Assembly (NCBI RefSeq): GCF_003387155.1
Contig: NZ_QUMT01000001.1
Location: 1,677,858-1,741,857, forward strand
Length of the DNA stretch: 64,000 nt
DNA from: Roseateles depolymerans
GTDB lineage: Bacteria > Pseudomonadota > Gammaproteobacteria > Burkholderiales > Burkholderiaceae_C
Direction of reading: 5' to 3'
The position numbers were made by a program, and so were the translations under genes. This document shows, piece by piece, positions 60,501 through 64,000 of the stretch. Under the pieces are notes generated by a model, which saw only the letters and a list, made by a program, of their open reading frames with translations, ran no database searches and was not told the origin of the DNA. Every line of letters begins with the position of its first letter. The stretch's first letter is position 1.

Positions 60501-63394
60501 CAGATCATCAGCGCCCCCAGCACAGCGGCCGAGACCGGCACGCGCAGATGCTGGGCAAACAGCGCCGGCAGTTCATGCTTGGCGGCGGCCTGCGCGGCGG
60601 CCGCCGTGGTCCATTCCAGCAGATGGCGGCGGCTGACCGTCTGGCGCCACAGCGCCCGTCCGATGGCGTCCAGGTACAGCAGGCCCAGGTGCAGCAGCAG
60701 GGCCATGTGCCAGGCCGCCAGCGCCACGGCGCGACCGAGGTCGGCGCCGGTCTCGCGATAGAAGTGGCGAAGCGCGAGGCCTTCGCGGCTGGGCACCAGG
60801 CCCGCCAGTGCACCGACCATCGGGCCGATGCTGAAGGCGGCGGCGACCAGGGCCAGCGTGAGGCCCAGCGGCAGGGCCCCCGTCACCAGCACCACCACGA
60901 CCAGCGCAAGCGACAGCGGCGCCACCAGCGAGCGGCGCAGGTTGTCCAGCAGCTTCCAGCGGTTGATGCCCCCCAGGCGATAGCGGCGGAAGTTGAAGAG
61001 GAAAGGCAGCAGTTGCCAATCCCCGCGGGTCCATCGGTGCAGTCGCGCATGGGCCGCGTCTGCATGCATGGGCGAGTCTTCCACGACGGTGATGTCGGAG
61101 ACCCCTGCGCAGCGCGCGATGCTGCCTTCCAGCAGGTCGTGGCTGAGCACCTGGCCTTCGGGCAGGCGGCCCGTCAGCACCGCATGGGCGGCCTGCACGT
61201 CGATCAGGCCCTTGCCGGTGAAGCTGCCTTCCCCGAACAGATCCTGGAAGATTTCCGAGCTGACGGCGCTGTAGGGATCGATGCCGAACTGTCCGCCGAA
61301 GAGACGGTGGTAGGGCGTGCCCTGGTGGTCTTCCGGCATCGGCGCCAGCACGCGGGGCTGGAGGATGGCGTAGCCCTCGATGATGCGCAGCCCGTGCGTG
61401 GACAGGCGCGGCCGGTTCATCGGATGGGCGGCCGTGCCCACGAGCGCGCGCAGGCGGCCCGGGGGCATGTCGGTGTCGCTGTCCAGGGTGACGAGATGGC
61501 GCACGTTGCCGCCTGTGACCGACATCGGTCCCAGGTCCAGGAAGGGCGAGGCGGCTTCCGGCGTATTGAGCCCTTGCAGCAACTGCTCCAGCTTGCCGCG
61601 CTTGCGCTCCCAGCCGATCCACTTGCCCTCGGTGCGGGACCAGGTGCGCGGACGGTGCAGCAGCAGGAACCGCAGGCGACCGTCCGGCAGCGGGCCATGG
61701 CGCGCGTTCAAGGCGTTGACGGCCTGCACCGCCGCCGAGACGATGGCATCGTCGTTGTCGCGGTGTTCCGACACCGCGTCGGCAAAGTCACTCAGCAGGG
61801 CGAATCGCGCATGGGGTTCGCGGTTGGCCAGGTAGTGCTGCTCCAGCTGCGCGCATAGCGGCGCCGCCGACGCCGGGCTGGGGAACATCACCGGCATCAC
61901 CACCAGGGTGCCTTCGCCGGCGGGGATGCCCTCCGAGAAGTCCAGCCGCGGCAGGCGCACCGGACGGGCCAGTTCACTGATCCAGCGGTTGGTCAGGGCC
62001 ACGACGGCTTCGCTGATCGGCCCGGCCGCGAGCACGGCCACCAGGATCTGCCAGCCGAGGTCCAGGTCCGGCCGCATGCGGCCGACCAGCCAGAACAGCA
62101 CCAGCGCGCTGAGCACCATCAAGCCGGTGAGATAGGCCGCGGCGGCCCAGCGTTCCCGCTGCGCGGGATCCACCGGCCAGCCCAGGCGGGCGCGGATGCC
62201 CAGCACCGCCATCAACTGCGGACGGCCGGCGCCGCGCCACCAGTAGATCGGCGCACTGCGGCGGTCGGCATCGATGGAGGTGCTGGCGGTGCGGGTGAGC
62301 GTCAGCAGCTCCTTCGCAACGTCCAGTTCGCTGCGCCCGGACTTGCGGGCGAGCTGCTCGATTTCGTGCAGGGTCAGGTCCTGCGTTTCAGTGGCTTCTG
62401 CGGCGTAGACCGGCGATTCCGCCAGGGTCTGCATCACCGGGCTGACGGCTTGCACGAGGCGGCGCCAGTCGGTCTGGTCGATGCGGCGCAATGCGGTGAT
62501 GGCGTTGCGAATGCTCTGCAGGTCGCGGATGGATTCGTCCTGCTGGCGGGCCAGTGCCTGCGAGGCAGAGGGCAGCCGGGTGCTCAGCCACGCACGCAGC
62601 TCACCGCCAAGCGCGGTGGGCAACTCTTCCAGGCGATGATCCAGCTGCAACCAGAAGGCTTCCAGCACGCCGCGTTCGCGCATGCGGGGTTCGAGGTCGG
62701 TGACGGCTTCCAGGCCGGTCTTGGCGGGATTGCCGTCGTACCAGTGATGCACGACGTCGCGCGCGGCCTGCAGGGTCGCGAAGCGTTCGGCCAGGCGGCG
62801 CAGGTTTTCCACCAGCACCACCCGCAAGGTGGTGGGCAGCGCCCACAGCTCCGCCAGCGACAGCGGACGCTCTTCCTGGTAGGCCTTGAGATAGCGGGTG
62901 AGCAGCTCGATGTCGAAGCCGCCGTCGGTGTGGGCCACCCAGGCCCAGGTGATGCCGTAGATGCGGGGCAGGCCGGCCAGCGGCTCGTCGCGCAGGCGCG
63001 GCAGCAGGCGGAAGAAGCCGCGCGGCAGGCCGCGGCGGACCTGGTCGGTCTGCTCGTCGATCAGCGTGGCATTGTCCAGCAGCCATTTCCCGGCCGCACC
63101 GAGATGACGGTAGTCCCGCGAGCGTTTTTCGATGATGGACCGGGCCTGCTGCAGCATGGCCAGGTTGTCGTCCAGACGCGGAAAGAACTGGCTGGCGCCG
63201 GCCGTGCCCTGCACCGCCTGTGCGCGTGCCAGGCTGCGACCGTGCTGCTCGAATCGCGCCGCGCCGAACAGCACCGAGCGCACCGGAGGTTCCAGTGCAC
63301 CGAGGGCGGGGTCCAGCAGGGCCAGTTCTTCTTTGATCTCCGGGGTTGTGGGCGTTGGCGCCCGATCCGACGCCGACACCTCTTCTGCTCTCAC
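54569..63394 (-). CDS. ndvB: Cyclic beta-1,2-glucan synthase (NdvB-type, 2941 aa)
   Basis: This giant inner-membrane enzyme makes cyclic beta-1,2-glucan, a periplasmic osmoregulated glucan. Order of parts: N-terminal region (about 1-400), membrane helices at about 410-450, GT84 glycosyltransferase domain with TLDSDTDMPPGRLRALVG (about residue 635), LSHDLLEGSIARC and HRWTRGDWQLLPFLF, more membrane helices (about 810-990), then a glucoamylase-like region and the C-terminal GH94 phosphorylase domain with LFGTGDWNDGMNRVGHEG (about 2600). The family is about 2830 aa in Rhizobium. I place the start at GTG 63394, which overlaps the stop of the 69-aa gene by four bases (GTGA). The open frame continues further upstream, but there it is antisense to or out of register with that small gene. 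Confidence 0.93.
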   Translation of the reverse strand: MRAEEVSASDRAPTPTTPEIKEELALLDPALGALEPPVRSVLFGAARFEQHGRSLARAQAVQGTAGASQFFPRLDDNLAMLQQARSIIEKRSRDYRHLGAAGKWLLDNATLIDEQTDQVRRGLPRGFFRLLPRLRDEPLAGLPRIYGITWAWVAHTDGGFDIELLTRYLKAYQEERPLSLAELWALPTTLRVVLVENLRRLAERFATLQAARDVVHHWYDGNPAKTGLEAVTDLEPRMRERGVLEAFWLQLDHRLEELPTALGGELRAWLSTRLPSASQALARQQDESIRDLQSIRNAITALRRIDQTDWRRLVQAVSPVMQTLAESPVYAAEATETQDLTLHEIEQLARKSGRSELDVAKELLTLTRTASTSIDADRRSAPIYWWRGAGRPQLMAVLGIRARLGWPVDPAQRERWAAAAYLTGLMVLSALVLFWLVGRMRPDLDLGWQILVAVLAAGPISEAVVALTNRWISELARPVRLPRLDFSEGIPAGEGTLVVMPVMFPSPASAAPLCAQLEQHYLANREPHARFALLSDFADAVSEHRDNDDAIVSAAVQAVNALNARHGPLPDGRLRFLLLHRPRTWSRTEGKWIGWERKRGKLEQLLQGLNTPEAASPFLDLGPMSVTGGNVRHLVTLDSDTDMPPGRLRALVGTAAHPMNRPRLSTHGLRIIEGYAILQPRVLAPMPEDHQGTPYHRLFGGQFGIDPYSAVSSEIFQDLFGEGSFTGKGLIDVQAAHAVLTGRLPEGQVLSHDLLEGSIARCAGVSDITVVEDSPMHADAAHARLHRWTRGDWQLLPFLFNFRRYRLGGINRWKLLDNLRRSLVAPLSLALVVVVLVTGALPLGLTLALVAAAFSIGPMVGALAGLVPSREGLALRHFYRETGADLGRAVALAAWHMALLLHLGLLYLDAIGRALWRQTVSRRHLLEWTTAAAAQAAAKHELPALFAQHLRVPVSAAVLGALMICAHLLGAPVNGTASVTLLLIWGLSPMWIWWASRPRPAIQDAEPMLDPQGRDYLWQLARDTWRFYDRHVGPQDHHLPPDNVQLTPHLLVAHRTSPTNIGIYLLTVACARELGFIGLVSMTKRLGATLDTLDRLDRWQGHFYNWYDTQTLAVLPPGYVSAVDSGNCSGHLLAVARACEMLIDTPSESIARNTRQALKQTLHRLRIHQPPLASGGLMPASTALVEALSALDVLDANVEEQQALLAAKVQAARAEVGEASPAGLDADGKPLAVPDDLPPPADQTVAPTGPDTPLHWLVRDLVAQLESYWQDQGGALAQARAQLRALADRARRFALEADYRPLFDPERRLLRIGWRADAQQLDDNHYDLLASEARLTSLVAIAKGDLPPEHWRSLGRPFFARNTPDASLGLKSWSGSMFEYLMPSLVLREPAASALGRAIRTAVAEQQSEALGRQTPWGISESAIAGQDHTLAYQYGPQGIQTLALARLSNEERVLAPYAAIMASVVAPSTVVRNLQAFERLGARGSFGFIESVDYTPQRQTAGTPFTLVQTYMAHHQAMGFVALTNVLADEAPRRWLMSDPHIKAVATLLHERAPREVTPLAVPPPEVLPRRRELRKARMVRETEPLGDVLPLTHMLTNGRYAVVLRSHGGGYSSWQGTGVSRWRDDLLRDQHGQFLFLRREGESEWFSAAARPAPDPRASYHCRMQAERVLFEARWPDLRSCTTVWVSPEDDCELRQVELCNTGHEPIQLELASCFEATLAPERSDEAHPAFSNLFIQARWVEGEHALHLRRRPRLFDEAATRAVFFMVPEENPASLPGHPLRATAPTGPQARIREVTPIADRARWLGRYGSTTRPAGDAGVTVVDNEADVASAGEPGRLLDTGLDPLAGIRLQVDLPPGTTLRMTFCTAASRDLDQLSALVDKYRQAAHLERSAAMSHTMGGIRLRELQFDTATWGSLLQLNTLITGQAAREPLHARESLGRCDRRLLWRFGISGDRPLIAVQISGEEGLDLLRALKKALRMWSSHAVGVDLVVLNEEPASYLAPVQQALAALQARLDSQHQGRPANLRSAMHVLRENDLSTDERFTLNSLTRIRLQADGRSLAQQVDRWLEDLRPADAAARLVVPQTLPIKPDPALPPRTPDGQFDPEHGGFRFDVSASRHPSRPWVNVLANPDLGCQVTDVAAGYTWAGNSRMHQVTPWSNDPLLDPPGEWLLLHDLDHQRVWCLGRHVLDQAPLRVEHGIGYSRIHQQLDDLEIRLCWCVDRDAPVKQLQVEIRSTAAERRHLRLVAMAEWQMGSARSERLSVTTRNDWLTVGPLGAGLPQPDRALSLCATQLDETGGFGQSTAALSLRPRQPSDEGVPPEATARMRLDTQDWTCDRREFFDASGRLVVPTALGRRCGGGLDACAGIAARLEVDPGQTGTFSVLLGHAASPQAAHELMEAAWQVDPAQRLATQRRQWPELLGGRQVRTPDPRFDALTNFWLPYQTLVCRMWARAGFYQAGGAFGYRDQLQDAMALTDVAPQLLAHQLRRSAARQFPEGDVQHWWHEPGGAGVRTHFSDDRLWLPYGLAHYAARTGDLALMDEQVPFLIGQQVPEGAEDIYETPRTDGPMATLYEHAARAIDRSLESGQHGLPLFGTGDWNDGMNRVGHEGRGESVWMAWFLCQVIEDFAPLAIARGDNERAQRWTTARDGWVRALDGPGWDGQWYRRGFFDDGSPLGSAANPECKIDLIAQSWAVLTQAADPAHAVQAMASARTHLLDPVARLARLLHPPLAVAEPSAGYIQSYAPGVRENGGQYNHAAVWALMALAQLGQRETMWQVYTGLSPAHRWADPRIGPTYAIEPYVMAGDIYSHAPWVGRGGWSWYSGSAGWLLRASLESICGVVVEQGRLRVRACLPVHWDWAEVRLRHDGRWHRVIVCAHDTAARAVMTQEPGAVRVQSADLIDLNGLASDAPLVVVSQVERVAMPEDVATDAKAAP

Positions 63395-63600
63395 AGCCAA
63401 TGGGCCACCGCAGCCAGCGTGAGTCCGCCCACAGCGGCCGTGGTGGCCAGGCGAGGCAGGATCATTCCGTGCAAGCGCTCCGCCCAGACGGAGACGCCAA
63501 ACCAACGGCCTCGAGCCTTCGCACACTGCATCAGGTGACGCTGCAGCGCCTTGGCCTGGTCGTTGACCGGCAAGGTGACGGAGGCGGCAGGGTGGCTCAT
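63391..63600 (-). CDS. 69-aa membrane protein translationally coupled to ndvB
   Basis: This small protein has a basic N-terminal part and a C-terminal hydrophobic helix (about 48-68, LATTAAVGGLTLAAVAHWL). Its stop overlaps the GTG of ndvB by four bases, so ndvB translation should depend on it. AAGGA lies before the ATG. No family is recognised; it may be a leader gene or a small partner subunit of the synthase. Confidence 0.65.
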   Translation of the reverse strand: MSHPAASVTLPVNDQAKALQRHLMQCAKARGRWFGVSVWAERLHGMILPRLATTAAVGGLTLAAVAHWL

Positions 63601-63660
63601 GATGTGTCCTTTGTTCAAGTTTGAAACTGCGCGTTTCAATGGCAAGCAGCGTGCCCAGTG

Positions 63661-63688
63661 AGACAAAGAAAAAGCCCCCGAAGGGGCT
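63661..63688 (-). terminator. Rho-independent terminator after sodC
   Basis: On the minus strand AGCCCC and GGGGCT enclose a TTCG tetraloop and are followed by TTTTTCTTT. It lies 53 bases after the sodC stop and separates it from the ndvB unit. Confidence 0.85.
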
Positions 63689-63740
63689 GTACACATCACG
63701 GTGAGGGCAGTGGCCCCAAAAGGGCCGGTGTATGCCGTTT

Positions 63741-64000
63741 TTATTCGATGACGCCGCAGGCGATGCGGGGGCCGCCACCGCCCAGCGGGGCCGGGTGATC
63801 GGCATGGTTGTCGCCGCCGGCATGGACCATCAGGGCGTGTTTGCGCACATCCAGCAGGCGCATCAGGCGCGGGGCCAGGACCGGGTTGGTGGCGTTGCCT
63901 TGCGGGTCCACATACAGGGCCGGCAGGTCGCCGAGATGGCCTTCGCCCCAGGGTTCGCCGTGGCGGCCGCTTTTGTCCGGGTCCATGTGACCGCCGGCGC
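63741..64000 (-). CDS. sodC: Cu-Zn superoxide dismutase, C-terminal part
   Basis: The last 86 residues of a periplasmic Cu,Zn-SOD are visible. Metal-site residues are present in [11 protein letters not shown] and [14 protein letters not shown], followed by [31 protein letters not shown], the conserved C-terminal block with the disulfide Cys. The protein converts superoxide to peroxide and oxygen. The 5' part lies beyond the right edge. Confidence 0.93.
   Translation of the reverse strand, partial: AGGHMDPDKSGRHGEPWGEGHLGDLPALYVDPQGNATNPVLAPRLMRLLDVRKHALMVHAGGDNHADHPAPLGGGGPRIACGVIE

Noticed and set aside
57023-61858. Open frame of 1611 codons on the plus strand
   Set aside because: It is antisense to ndvB, whose protein has clear GT84 and GH94 motifs. 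Long antisense frames are expected in GC-rich genes; this one is full of Arg, Gly, Gln and His and has no domain.
63395-63823. Upstream extension of the ndvB frame by 143 codons
   Set aside because: It covers the 69-aa gene out of frame and the sodC terminator, and it has no resemblance to NdvB. The GTG at 63394 with its GTGA overlap is a better start.
1-64000. CRISPR array
   Set aside because: No series of regularly spaced identical repeats is visible, and no cas gene is present.

Overview
The window looks like a chromosomal segment of a high-GC Burkholderiales bacterium, probably from the Roseateles/Mitsuaria/Rubrivivax side of the order. This placement is inferred from gene content: a tandem glycine riboswitch before gcvT, a small Trp-rich membrane protein typical of the group, exosortase-associated polysaccharide genes, Lgt, DnaQ, Coq7, and a very large cyclic beta-glucan synthase. 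No rRNA gene was available to confirm it.

Layout. 1-730: start of gcvT (minus) with its glycine riboswitch and promoter. 836-3571: a 911-residue protein of unknown function that resembles a degenerate protein tyrosine phosphatase. 3730-7445: an envelope-stress module made of an OmpR-type regulator, its sensor kinase and a Do-type periplasmic protease. 7535-11419: housekeeping genes (cytochrome c, Trp-rich protein, TPR protein, lgt, dnaQ). 11637-11890: two almost identical tRNA-Val(CAC) genes. 11930-18180: accessory stretch with a DUF3037 protein, a three-gene unit (93-aa small protein, Fe(II)/2-oxoglutarate oxygenase, O-carbamoyltransferase), a GNAT enzyme and gene-poor DNA. 18182-21871: Nudix hydrolase, the two N-degron transferases Bpt and Aat, an ArsC/Spx-like protein and riboflavin synthase.

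21876-40822 is a polysaccharide locus of about 19 kb: an asparagine-synthetase-like enzyme without its glutaminase cysteine, glycosyltransferases, a WbsX protein, a Kdo-transferase-like protein, a flippase, a FemAB/GNAT-like enzyme, a PLP aminotransferase, a TPR protein, and the exosortase-A-associated accessory set (two hydrolases, acyl carrier protein, acyl-CoA ligase, PLP decarboxylase), then an acyltransferase and an SGNH esterase. Many genes overlap by 4-14 bases and so are probably co-translated. The exosortase itself is not in the window.

40842-43530: a PAP2 phosphatase lipoprotein with a beta-strand-repeat tail, and a Coq7-type hydroxylase. 43600-51630 is an AT-richer accessory region of short orphan genes, several resembling immunity proteins, followed by decayed and truncated Rhs sequence and remnants of IS3-type and IS256-type transposases. 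51631-54468: truncated haemoglobin, a phospholipase-D-like protein and a small hypothetical protein. 54569-63600: a giant cyclic beta-1,2-glucan synthase (2941 aa) preceded by a translationally coupled 69-aa membrane protein. The window ends inside sodC (minus).

The most promising candidates for something undescribed are the small protein/oxygenase/carbamoyltransferase unit (13602-16639), the phosphatase-like 911-aa protein (836-3571), and the orphan gene array beside the broken rhs locus (43600-51140).
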